Below, one piece after another: positions 1 through 7,142 of a stretch of DNA of 36,681 nt. Source of the DNA: Cryobacterium inferilacus (GTDB taxonomy: Bacteria > Actinomycetota > Actinomycetes > Actinomycetales > Microbacteriaceae); the NCBI RefSeq assembly GCF_019599185.1, contig NZ_JAIEUL010000015.1, positions 1 through 36,681 of the forward strand. The letters are read 5' to 3'. Under the pieces are notes generated by a model. That model ran no database searches. It worked only from the letters and a program-made list of their open reading frames with translations, and was not told where the DNA came from. The position numbers were made by a program, and so were the translations under genes. The first letter of the stretch is position 1. Each line of letters opens with the position of its first letter.

Positions 1-675
1 GAACGACACGATTCATGGTTCGACGCAGCGGCCTTCACCCGCACCACCCCTGGCTCCCCTAGAAGCCAATATTCACTCAAGGCCCGCGACCCCGAGTCCA
101 AGGGCATGGTCGAGCGGATGAACCAGTTCTTCCGCAGCCGCTTCATGTCTGGTCGCACGTTCACCTCGCCCGACGACTTCAACGAACAGCTCACCGACTG
201 GCTGCCGATCGCGAACAACAGGCTCTCCCGGTCCCGCCGCGGCCGGCCCAACGACCTGGTCAGCATCGACCGGGCCGCGATGCGCGGGCTCCCACCGATG
301 GCGCCGGAGGTTGTGTTCCGCAACAGCGTCCGGTTGCCCCGCGATTACTACGTTCGAGCGTTCAGCAACGACTACTCCGTCGACCCGAGCATGATCGGCC
401 GGGTCGTGGACGTCACCGCGAGCCTGGACACCGTCTCCGTTCACCACGACGGGGTCCTCATCGCCGAGCACCGGCGGAAATGGGCGCGGCAGCTGACCGT
501 GACCGACCCCGGACATGTTGCCCGAGCGGCCGAGCTCCGCGCCCAGTTCCAAGCCCAACGCGCCCGGCGGCCCGCCGTCACACCGGTCGTTGAAACGGCG
601 TCGCTGGCCCGCTACGACGAGCTCTTCAGCGTTGACATCGACGCCGCGCCTGTAGTCTTGGCGGTCGCATCGTGA
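1..675 (+). CDS. istA: IstA transposase, C-terminal fragment
   Basis: IstA is the DDE recombinase of IS21 elements and works with the IstB ATPase. The frame is open from base 1. Recognisable family sequence begins at about base 82 with ARDPESKGMVER, which holds the last catalytic Glu of the DDE triad; the segment SGRTFTSPDDFN and a C-terminal small beta-barrel-like region follow. The residues coded by bases 1-80 do not resemble the usual IstA core, so the gene may already be truncated or frameshifted there; I cannot tell because the upstream part is outside the window. The stop (673-675) overlaps the istB GTG start in a GTGA, the usual translational coupling of this pair. Confidence 0.75.
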   Translation, partial: ERHDSWFDAAAFTRTTPGSPRSQYSLKARDPESKGMVERMNQFFRSRFMSGRTFTSPDDFNEQLTDWLPIANNRLSRSRRGRPNDLVSIDRAAMRGLPPMAPEVVFRNSVRLPRDYYVRAFSNDYSVDPSMIGRVVDVTASLDTVSVHHDGVLIAEHRRKWARQLTVTDPGHVARAAELRAQFQAQRARRPAVTPVVETASLARYDELFSVDIDAAPVVLAVAS

Positions 676-1383
676 TCGGTCCCGAAGCGGTCTCGCAGAT
701 CGAGTACTACTCCCGCGCGCTGCGGGCGCCGCGGATCAGTGAAGCGTTCCGCCGCCTGGGCGACCAGGCCCGCGACGCGGGCTGGTCCCACGAGGAGTAC
801 TTGGCCGCGGTGCTCTCCAAAGAAGTCGCCGAACGCGAAGCCTCCGGCGCCAACCTGCGGCACCAACCGTCGGCAGACCGGAACCTGATCGCGCACCTGG
901 GCACGAGCGTGTTCCTGACCGAGGCGAAGAACGTCGTCCTGCTCGGCCCTCCCGGAACCGGGAAAACGCACCTCGCCGTCGGCATCGGCATCAAGGCCGC
1001 CAGAGCTGGCCACCGGGTCCTCCTCGACACCGCGACCGGCTGGGTCAGCCGCCTCCAAGACGCTCACTCCCGCGGCAAACTCCCCGCCGAACTGGCCCGG
1101 CTCCGCCGTTACAGCCTGCTCATCGTTGATGAAGTCGGCTACATCCCGTTTCGACCAAGACGCCGCGAACCTGTTCTTCCAACTCGTCTCGAGCCGATAC
1201 GAACACGCATCGCTGGTCATGACGAGCAACGTGCCCATCGCTCGCTGGGGCGACGTCTTCGGCGACCTCACCATCGCCTCCGCGATGATCGACCGCATCG
1301 TCCACCACGCCGACGTCATCAGCCTCAAAGGCAACAGCTACCGGCTCAAGCAACACCAACCCGCCGCGACTACGGCACACTAG
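672..1383 (+). pseudogene. istB: IstB helper ATPase, broken by a one-base insertion
   Basis: IstB is the AAA+ ATPase that selects targets for IstA. The GTG start overlaps istA. Walker A, GPPGTGKTH, lies near residue 92 and Walker B is LLIVDEVGY. After YIPF the frame leaves the family sequence at an extra C near 1152; the proper continuation, DQDAANLFFQLVSSRYEHAS, resumes in the next frame and runs to the stop at 1381-1383 through FGDLTIASAMIDRIVHHAD and LKGNSYRLK. Removing one base restores a normal ~236-residue protein. No slippery run is present, so I read it as a disabling mutation or a sequencing error, not programmed frameshifting. Confidence 0.85.
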
Positions 1384-1399
1384 AACCACACGACGGTAG

Positions 1400-1448
1400 C
1401 CCTGTTTTCAGTTGGCAGAAGTGGCCCTGTTTTCAGTCGGCGTTAACA
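1400..1448 (+). repeat. Right terminal repeats of the IS21 element
   Basis: CCCTGTTTTCAGT occurs at 1400-1412 and again at 1425-1437, 25 bases apart, followed by the tip CGTTAACA at 1441-1448. Repeated internal transposase-binding sites next to the tip are characteristic of IS21-family ends. The matching left end is outside the window. Confidence 0.7.
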
Positions 1449-1479
1449 CGCCGGCATGGACCGGTCCCTGCTCGCATAG

Positions 1480-2034
1480 CTGGGCACATGCCGCTACCTC
1501 GAGACCGCGATGAAAGTGCTCGTGGTCGGACCGCCCGGAGTGGGCAAAACACACATCGCTACGGGCCTCGGCGCCGCGACAGTGCAGGCCGATTTCTTGC
1601 ACGTACTTCGCATCGGCCGCTGACGTCGTCGCGCGCTGGCTGCACTGCGCGCTGCCGTCGCCGTGATCGAGGGCACGTGGGGCACGATCTTGCAGTTCTT
1701 CGTCTGCCCAACGCTGCACGTGATTGACGAACTCCCGTACCTTCCGCTGCCCGCCGAGGCCGCCAGAACACTGTTCCTAGCCATCAACGTGCGCTACCCG
1801 AAATCGTCAATCGTGATCTCCACGAACCGGCCTGTCCGCGCTGGGGGCGAGAACCTCGGCGACACCACCGTCACCGCCGCAATGCTCGACCTGCTCGTGC
1901 ACCGATCCGTCGTCCAAACCCTCGACGGCGGCCCAAAGCGACTCCGCAATCACGACGCCCAACCATCTAGCTTCGCCGCGTCACGGGTACGAACTTCCGC
2001 CCGAGACTTGGGAAGCTTGGATGCGCAGGACTAG
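1480..2034 (+). pseudogene. Second, decayed IstB-like ATPase remnant
   Basis: A second IstB lies directly after the first element's right end, but it belongs to a different subgroup. Frame 1 from about 1495 reads YLETAMKVLVVGPPGVGKTH (Walker A at 1528-1554). The reading moves to frame 2 at 1604 (YFASAADVVARWLH), then returns to frame 1 for HVIDELPYLPLPAEAARTLF, SSIVISTNRPV, LGDTTVTAAMLDLLVHRSVV and LDGGPKRLRNH. A stop interrupts frame 1 at 1621. The N-terminal third is missing, as if removed when the neighbouring IS21 copy arrived or recombined. At least two frameshifts make it non-functional. The coding tail runs to a stop at 2032-2034, though the family match ends near 1965. Confidence 0.75.
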
Positions 2035-2426
2035 GGAATTGCGCGGAGCGCCGTCACCTGCTGCATGGGAACAGACGGCCCCCGAGAGCCTGCAACTCGT
2101 GCCCAGGAGCGTTACTAGTCCTGAGCCATACCTTCACGGGTGCTCGTCCGTACGGTGGGTGGGGGCTCAACCGCACTAATAGCCACAACCGAGCCCTATC
2201 GTCTTCTCCCGAAGACTCCTATTCAGGTCCCATGCGCATTGCTCGCCTCGTGCACCCGCTGCCAAGCTGACCACCAGCTTGCGACAGCCATAGGGGCACC
2301 GCGCGACCGCCTGTTGAACTGCACCGCAGCCTCGGTGTGGTTCCAGCGATCCAACCGTGCGTGCTACACCACGCCTTGATCCGGTCAACCCGGCGGATCC
2401 CATTGCCATGCCTCAGCCCGCCACGC
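2035..2426. other. Non-coding gap after the IS debris
   Basis: About 390 bases between the istB remnant and the stop of the acyltransferase. I see no recognisable gene, RNA or strong hairpin. A 79-codon open frame at 2140-2379 has no family features and no ribosome-binding site. Confidence 0.5.
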
Positions 2427-3605
2427 CTATAAGGTCTCGCGCGCCCTTTCTGGAACTACATCCTTTTTCCTGGCTGAGCCGAGCAGATGCGCGAATCGCT
2501 GGGACGGGGTCTCAATATAGGTCAGAAAGAGCCACGCTACACCGAAAGACACGGGGATGCAGGCAGCGATACTGACCGCTGGTGGAAGCTCAGATGTCGC
2601 AAACCGAAGGGCGAGAATGACTGGCTCGTGCACCAAGTAGAGGCTGAAGGATAGTTTGCCGAGCAGCTGAGCTGGTGATCGTTCAAGAGCCCATCTGAGA
2701 GGGTGCCAGAAAGCCCCAAGGAGTACGAGGAGCGCCACTCCAATGACTGAGATCCATATGAGAGAAACGGTCTCACGGTATGGTACGCCGAAAGCGGCCA
2801 CTTCCCACCTGACGCAGGTGAGTAATATTGCGAAGAGCGCGAGGCCCGGGCCCGCCCACGCGCGTGCGAGAAGTCTAGAAAACGCCGCAGAGATCGAAGC
2901 CCACCTTGCGGCGAAGAGAGACCCCAGAGCGAACATTGGTAGGAACAGCAGTGCTTGATTTTCGGCCATGCAGCCGACCGCGATCGCAACCATTGTGATC
3001 GCCAGCTTGGGCCACCAGAATCGCCGTGCTCGGACGCTGAATAGCACGTAGGCAGGGAGGAGAAGAGAGAAGAGAACTTCCCACCGTAGCGACCACAGCG
3101 GGCTTATAACGCCGGACGTTCCGAATAGAAGCGTGATGTCTTTAAGCACTGAACGCATGTCGTAGTGGTCCGCGCGAGCAATCACCCAGGGTCCTAGCTC
3201 GGTGCCATTCGAGCGGCTCACCAGTACGATCGTCAGCGCTCCAAATGCAACTGCAGCCAGAACTGGGACATACAGTCGGACCAGGCGGCGCGGGTAGTAG
3301 GCCCGCCATGAGAAGTTGTTGCTTTTTAGCACTGGGAGGGTGAGTACAAGCCCACTGAGAATAAAGAAAAGGTAAACCGCCTCCGTGCCGGCCCACACGA
3401 TATGAAGCGGCGTGTGAGTCATGAACCAGCCAAGAGACCATGTGGTCATGGGGGAGCCCTGCCCGTAATAGACCGCCGAAAGCATTGGAACCGTGAGTAG
3501 CGCATGATGCAGGAGGACGACGACTGCGGCCACGCCACGCATGCCATCGAGCGCGTGGTTGCGCCCACTTGCTCGTGGCCGCTCAGCTGCTTCGTGTTCC
3601 GCCAT
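2427..3605 (-). CDS. Membrane acyltransferase, OafA/acyltransferase-3 family
   Basis: This multi-pass membrane enzyme would transfer an acyl group, typically acetyl, to a sugar hydroxyl of a surface glycan. The 392-residue protein begins with the family signature ALDGMRGVAAVVVLLHH (residues ~18-34), whose His is the conserved catalytic residue. FFILSGLVLT follows near residue 80, then about ten hydrophobic segments, and SFSLYLVHEP near residue 320. It lacks the periplasmic SGNH domain of its two relatives in this window. It is the first EPS gene next to the IS debris. By eye its base composition is less GC-rich than its neighbours, which could reflect horizontal acquisition. The substrate cannot be read from the sequence. 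Confidence 0.88.
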   Translation of the reverse strand: MAEHEAAERPRASGRNHALDGMRGVAAVVVLLHHALLTVPMLSAVYYGQGSPMTTWSLGWFMTHTPLHIVWAGTEAVYLFFILSGLVLTLPVLKSNNFSWRAYYPRRLVRLYVPVLAAVAFGALTIVLVSRSNGTELGPWVIARADHYDMRSVLKDITLLFGTSGVISPLWSLRWEVLFSLLLPAYVLFSVRARRFWWPKLAITMVAIAVGCMAENQALLFLPMFALGSLFAARWASISAAFSRLLARAWAGPGLALFAILLTCVRWEVAAFGVPYRETVSLIWISVIGVALLVLLGAFWHPLRWALERSPAQLLGKLSFSLYLVHEPVILALRFATSELPPAVSIAACIPVSFGVAWLFLTYIETPSQRFAHLLGSARKKDVVPERARETL

Positions 3606-3905
3606 GTTTCCGATGTTAGTGGGACACCGAGGGTGGTACGTCCGCTGGAGCTCCGTTGTGCTGCGGACATCGTCTCAACAGCCGCAGAATAGCGAACCAG
3701 CACTGGTCGGTGCAGGCTGGGCCCATCCGATGCAGTAGATGTAGGGCGGGAGGCCTCATCAACGCGGCCGACCCATGTCGCACCGGCTCCCTGTCGAGAG
3801 TTGTTGCCGCTGTCAGACCGCAAAGCTTGCGGCTCCTGCCAGCGTTGCAAAGGGAACCACTCCCGCGCGCACTCAGTGCGCGGGAGCGGTTCCCCTCGAG
3901 TCAAG
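3606..3905. other. Intergenic gap between ugd and the acyltransferase
   Basis: The gap holds the ugd terminator-like hairpin (3852-3894) and, presumably, the promoter of the minus-strand acyltransferase. I could not identify convincing -35/-10 boxes or a coding region. Confidence 0.5.
3852..3894 (-). terminator. Strong hairpin downstream of ugd
   Basis: GGGAACC (3852-3858) pairs with GGTTCCC (3888-3894) and CTCCCGCGC (3860-3868) with GCGCGGGAG (3878-3886), with a single A/C mismatch between the stems. It begins 12 bases past the ugd stop and is followed on the minus strand by the short T run CTTTGC. It probably separates ugd from the acyltransferase downstream. Confidence 0.75.
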
Positions 3906-5219
3906 TTAAGGGCGGCCCATCCCTAGGTATGTCCACCCGGCAGAACGCCATGCGGCCGCGTCGAGAGCGTTGCGCCCATCAATGATGGTGGGGGTTTTTA
4001 CCAAGGTCGCTGCCCACACTGGGTCGATGCTGACGAATTCGGGCCACTCGGTCACCAAAACGACCAGGTCGGCATCCCGCAGGGTGTCTTCGACACTGTT
4101 GCAGTACTTGAGCTGGGGGTGCTTCGCCTGGGCGTTCTCGATCGACTTGGGATCGCTTGCAAGTACATCGGCGCCGAGTCCGTGCAGTTGCACTGCCACG
4201 TCGAGGGCGGGGGAGTCCCGGACATCATCCGAGTGGGGCTTGAAGCTTAGTCCCAGCACTGCAACCTTCCCGTCGTGCAGACGGTCACCCAGGGTCTGCC
4301 TGGCCAGGTCCACAACGTGCGCACGTCGGCGCAGGTTGATCGCGTCGACCTCCTTGAGGAAGGCCACGGACTCGCCGCGGCCGAGTTCTTCGGCGCGTGC
4401 GGTGAACGCGCGGATGTCCTTGGGAAGGCAGCCGCCGCCGAAGCCGACTCCGGCGTTCAGGAACCGGCGGCCGATGCGGGCGTCGAAGCCGATCGCGTCG
4501 GCGAGCTGGGTGACGTCGGCGCCGGTGACCTCGGCGATTTCCGCCATCGCGTTGATAAAGCTGATCTTTGTGGCCAGGAACGCGTTCGCTGCGACCTTGA
4601 CGAGCTCGGCCGTCGCGTAGTCGGTGACCACAAGCGGGGTTTCCGCCGCGATGGCGGCCGCGTAAACCTCGTTGAGTTGGGCGACGGAGCGTTCACCGGC
4701 GGCACCCGGCGCGACGCCGTAGACGAGGCGGTCAGGGCTGATGGTGTCCTGCACAGCGAAGCCCTCGCGGAGGAACTCAGGATTCCAGACCAGCGAGGCG
4801 CCGCTGCCGGAGTCCGTGATCAAATCGGCGAGCCGGGAGGCGGTGCCGACGGGCACTGTACTCTTACCCACGACGAGGTCGCCCTCGGCCAGGTGGGGGA
4901 GAAGTCCAGTGATAGCGGCATCCACGTAGGTGAGGTCGGCGGCGTGACTGCCGGCCTTCTGTGGTGTGCCCACACCAATGAAGTGCACCTTCGCGCCAGC
5001 GGCATCAGCAATGTCGGTGCTGAAGCGCAGCCGACCGGTGGCCGTGGCCTTGGTGAGGATTTCAGAGAGGCCCGGTTCGAAGAACGGGGGCTTTCCCTGG
5101 GCGAGTTGTGCGATCTTGTTGGCGTCGACGTCGATGCCGACGACGTCGTGACCGAGCTCCACCATGGCCGACGCGTGCACCGCCCCGAGATAGCCGCATC
5201 CGATTACCGATAGCTTCAT
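3906..5219 (-). CDS. ugd: UDP-glucose 6-dehydrogenase
   Basis: Cytoplasmic enzyme that oxidises UDP-glucose to UDP-glucuronate with two NAD+. This supplies the acidic sugar of many EPSs and feeds other nucleotide sugars. At 437 residues it has normal family length. The N-terminal Rossmann motif is GCGYLG (residues 7-12); STVPVGTA lies near 120-127; the catalytic Cys264 sits in GFGGGCLPKD; the C-terminal NAD/UDP-binding domain contains GLSFKPHSDDVRDSPALDV. All key residues are present. GDP-mannose dehydrogenase shares the fold, but the motif set and the EPS context favour Ugd. The ATG start is right at the GxGxxG motif and leaves no room for a later start. Confidence 0.93.
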   Translation of the reverse strand: MKLSVIGCGYLGAVHASAMVELGHDVVGIDVDANKIAQLAQGKPPFFEPGLSEILTKATATGRLRFSTDIADAAGAKVHFIGVGTPQKAGSHAADLTYVDAAITGLLPHLAEGDLVVGKSTVPVGTASRLADLITDSGSGASLVWNPEFLREGFAVQDTISPDRLVYGVAPGAAGERSVAQLNEVYAAAIAAETPLVVTDYATAELVKVAANAFLATKISFINAMAEIAEVTGADVTQLADAIGFDARIGRRFLNAGVGFGGGCLPKDIRAFTARAEELGRGESVAFLKEVDAINLRRRAHVVDLARQTLGDRLHDGKVAVLGLSFKPHSDDVRDSPALDVAVQLHGLGADVLASDPKSIENAQAKHPQLKYCNSVEDTLRDADLVVLVTEWPEFVSIDPVWAATLVKTPTIIDGRNALDAAAWRSAGWTYLGMGRP

Positions 5220-5424
5220 GCGCTGTGTTCCATGGGACTAACACTATTGCCACCAACACAGCACTCACCAATCTGTCCCGTCCGGTACCGCCTAGTACAG
5301 GGTTACCAAGGAGCAGGCCGCTCGGCGCGAACCCATAATCGGAGTGGATCATCGTGTGTGCCGGGGGACTGGTCCGGCCAATTCGCCGTTCGGGGGGCAG
5401 TTGCGGGCACAGTAGGCTTGACGG

Positions 5425-5593
5425 ATGGGGGGCACACCTTTGTCTAATGCAGCGACGACACCGCACCCGTCGAAGACCCTAGACGGCGGGTGGCTAACCA
5501 CCTACCGCAACGACATTCAGGGTCTGCGGGGTGTAGCTGTCCTTTTGGTCCTACTGTTCCACGTCGGCCTCCCCTTCTTGCCGGGTCGGAATT
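5425..5593 (+). pseudogene. Acyltransferase-SGNH gene, 5' fragment before the IS3 insertion
   Basis: This is the first part of an OafA-type O-acyltransferase. It reads WLTTYRNDIQGLRGVAVLLV followed by LLFHVGLPFLPG, the classic N-terminus with the catalytic His in the first membrane segment. At 5594 the frame enters an IS3-family terminus and stops 26 bases later. The continuation, GGHIGLDVFFVISGF, resumes after 7142. The fragment alone (56 codons) cannot be active. Its ATG (5425) has only a weak upstream purine stretch, so the exact start is uncertain. Confidence 0.88.
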
Positions 5594-5615
5594 TGTCAAG
5601 GTGGATGAGGCCAGC
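5594..5615. repeat. IS3 element, left inverted repeat
   Basis: This 22-base terminal repeat starts with TGTCAAGG and ends with GAGGCCAGC. It matches the other end with a few mismatches and one gap. Confidence 0.8.
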
Positions 5616-5621
5616 GTGAGT

Positions 5622-6626
5622 TTAGGCGGCTAGTTGCGGTTGGTGTTCTTGCTGTTGGGCGGGCTGGTTGATCCAGGCCGCGTCGGGGATGGTGAGGATC
5701 TTCGGGTCGAGGCTGGTGTTGAATCGTTCGGGGTTGCGGGCGCGGGCGGCGGCTAGGGTCGTCGCTCGTTCGAGGGCTTTGCCTGCCGCGAGGCCGTAGT
5801 GAACGTCAGCGGGTGTGTTCAGGCCGATGCCGGTGTGGCGGTGGGTGTGGTTGTAGCCCTCGACGAAAGCGTCCATGAACCGTCTGGCGTCGCCGAGGCT
5901 GCCGAAGCGTTCCGGGAATACCGGGGCGAATTTCAACGTCTTAAACCACGCCTCCGAATACGGATTGTCGTTGCTGACCCGGGGTCTGGAGTGCGACTTG
6001 GTGACCTCGAGATCCGACAGCAGCACGGCGACGGTCTTACTCGTCATTGACGTGCCCCGGTCCGCGTGGACGACCTGAGGGGTGCCGTGGATGGCGAAGG
6101 TCTCCGTCATCATTTCTGCGGCCAGGACCGCGGACTCAGATGCGTGGACTACGGCGCCGACGATGTAGCGGGAGAAAATATCGATCATCACGTAGCAGTC
6201 GTAGTACTTGCCTTTGATAGGGCCAGGCAGCTTCGTAATATCCCACGAGAACACGAGCCCGGGGCCGGTCGCGACCAGTTCCGGGATCGCCCGCGGCGGG
6301 TGGCGGGCCAAGCGGCGGCGTTCCTTGACCTGTGTGTTCTCGGCCAAGATCCGGTAGATCGTTGAGATCGACGCTAGATAGACGCCCTCGTCCAGCAGCT
6401 GCGCGTAGATCTGGATCGGCGGTAAGTCCACGAACCGGGGCGAGTTCACCACGGACAGGATCCGGGCCCGCTCCAGGACGCCCAGCTTGTTCATTGGCAC
6501 CAACGCCGGCCCGGCAGCCGGGGTTCGCGGTGCCCGGGTTGCCGTCGCCCGCGGTATCCCCACCAACGTGGCAGCGGTGCGGGTCGAAATGCCCCCGCGG
6601 GTCAGTTCACGGTAGGTGGTCATCAC
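5622..6626 (-). CDS. IS3-family transposase OrfB (DDE catalytic part)
   Basis: OrfB holds the retroviral-integrase-like catalytic core that moves the element. The DDE residues are visible: D in VFSWDITKLPG (near 130), D in VVHADRGTSMTSK (near 190) and E in NPYSEAWFKTLKF (near 226). The C-terminal HRHTGIGLNTPADVHYG motif is typical. It is intact at 334 residues. Its GTG start overlaps the orfA stop (GTGA at 6626-6623). The same frame stays open upstream past a run of five A, so an OrfAB fusion by -1 frameshifting is also possible. Confidence 0.88.
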   Translation of the reverse strand: MMTTYRELTRGGISTRTAATLVGIPRATATRAPRTPAAGPALVPMNKLGVLERARILSVVNSPRFVDLPPIQIYAQLLDEGVYLASISTIYRILAENTQVKERRRLARHPPRAIPELVATGPGLVFSWDITKLPGPIKGKYYDCYVMIDIFSRYIVGAVVHASESAVLAAEMMTETFAIHGTPQVVHADRGTSMTSKTVAVLLSDLEVTKSHSRPRVSNDNPYSEAWFKTLKFAPVFPERFGSLGDARRFMDAFVEGYNHTHRHTGIGLNTPADVHYGLAAGKALERATTLAAARARNPERFNTSLDPKILTIPDAAWINQPAQQQEHQPQLAA

Positions 6627-7066
6627 GGTTTCGTCTGCGGTGTTTCGTCCCGCGAGCTCTTCGAAAGATTTTCGAGTAGCTCGTGCATTTTTGACATGAT
6701 CTCCAACGCCACCTCCGACGTGGCCAGGCGCCGTTCGGACTGATCGAGCTGGCGGCGGAGCCTGGCGATCTCGGCCTGCTCTGGCGTGAGCCGGCCAATC
6801 TTCTCTCCGGCTTTCTTGCCCTGCAACACGCCCGCATCACGAAGCTTTCGCCACTCGGTGATCTGCGAGGAATAGATGCCCTGCTCCCGCAGATACGCCC
6901 CGCCCCCGTTCCGGGAGATCGCGTCCTCGTAAGCGGCCAAGTGCTCCAGCTTCTGCGCCGGCGTGAACGACCGTCGCGCGCTCGGGCCTCCCGCACGCGG
7001 GCCGGGACTGCTGTTCTTACTCATCGAACTATCGTCGCGCACGACGATCAAAGAAGGGCTGGACAT
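6623..7066 (-). CDS. IS3-family OrfA (helix-turn-helix protein)
   Basis: OrfA is the DNA-binding partner of the IS3 transposase and recognises the element ends. The protein has 147 residues, or 133 if it starts at the second Met (MSKNSS). It contains RSFTPAQKLEHLAAYEDAIS and YLREQGIYSSQITEWRKLRD, a helix-turn-helix region, followed by a likely coiled coil (LTPEQAEIARLRRQLDQSER) that would drive oligomerisation as in other IS3 OrfA proteins. The reading frame is intact. Confidence 0.85.
   Translation of the reverse strand: MSSPSLIVVRDDSSMSKNSSPGPRAGGPSARRSFTPAQKLEHLAAYEDAISRNGGGAYLREQGIYSSQITEWRKLRDAGVLQGKKAGEKIGRLTPEQAEIARLRRQLDQSERRLATSEVALEIMSKMHELLENLSKSSRDETPQTKP
6688..6692 (-). promoter_or_regulatory. 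Candidate -1 frameshift site between orfA and orfB
   Basis: On the minus strand orfA reads TCA AAA ATG over five consecutive A. Slipping one base back gives AAA AAT GCA, which enters the orfB frame, and that frame then stays open without a stop into the annotated orfB. IS3 elements commonly make OrfAB this way. The run is shorter than the usual A6-7 heptamer, so this is only a candidate. Confidence 0.4.
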
Positions 7067-7119
7067 GATCGGACTTCCTGGTTCTCGCCCTACGTCAAAC
7101 GGCGGACTTGCTCTGAGCT

Positions 7120-7142
7120 GCTGGCCTCAACTCACCCTGACA
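7120..7142. repeat. IS3 element, right inverted repeat
   Basis: Read on the minus strand it begins TGTCAGGG and ends GAGGCCAGC, pairing with 5594-5615. The acyltransferase frame resumes right after it. Confidence 0.8.

Larger units (their letters stand above)
1..1448 (+). mobile_element. IS21-family insertion sequence, right part, cut by the window start
   Basis: The stretch carries the end of istA, an overlapping istB and a right terminus, in the standard IS21 order. The right end is taken as 1448, where CGTTAACA reads TGTTAACG on the other strand, the TG...CA-type tip expected of this family. Two copies of CCCTGTTTTCAGT precede it, as the multiple terminal repeats of IS21 elements do. The left half lies outside the window. 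istB carries a one-base frameshift, so this copy is probably immobile unless helped in trans. Only the first ~80 bases do not clearly read as IstA. Confidence 0.8.
5594..7142 (-). mobile_element. Complete IS3-family insertion sequence (~1.55 kb)
   Basis: The element is bounded by imperfect inverted repeats: the left end begins TGTCAAGG (5594-5615) and the right end, read on the minus strand, begins TGTCAGGG (7142-7120). Both share TGTCA.GGTG and GAGGCCAGC. It encodes orfA and orfB on the minus strand. It sits inside an acyltransferase gene whose two halves flank it. No target-site duplication is visible: the left flank ends GGAATT and the right flank begins CGTAGG. Confidence 0.88.

Noticed and set aside
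3504..3985. Several short plus-strand frames over the acyltransferase start and the ugd terminator
   Set aside because: They cross a clear hairpin and intergenic DNA and show no protein-like composition.
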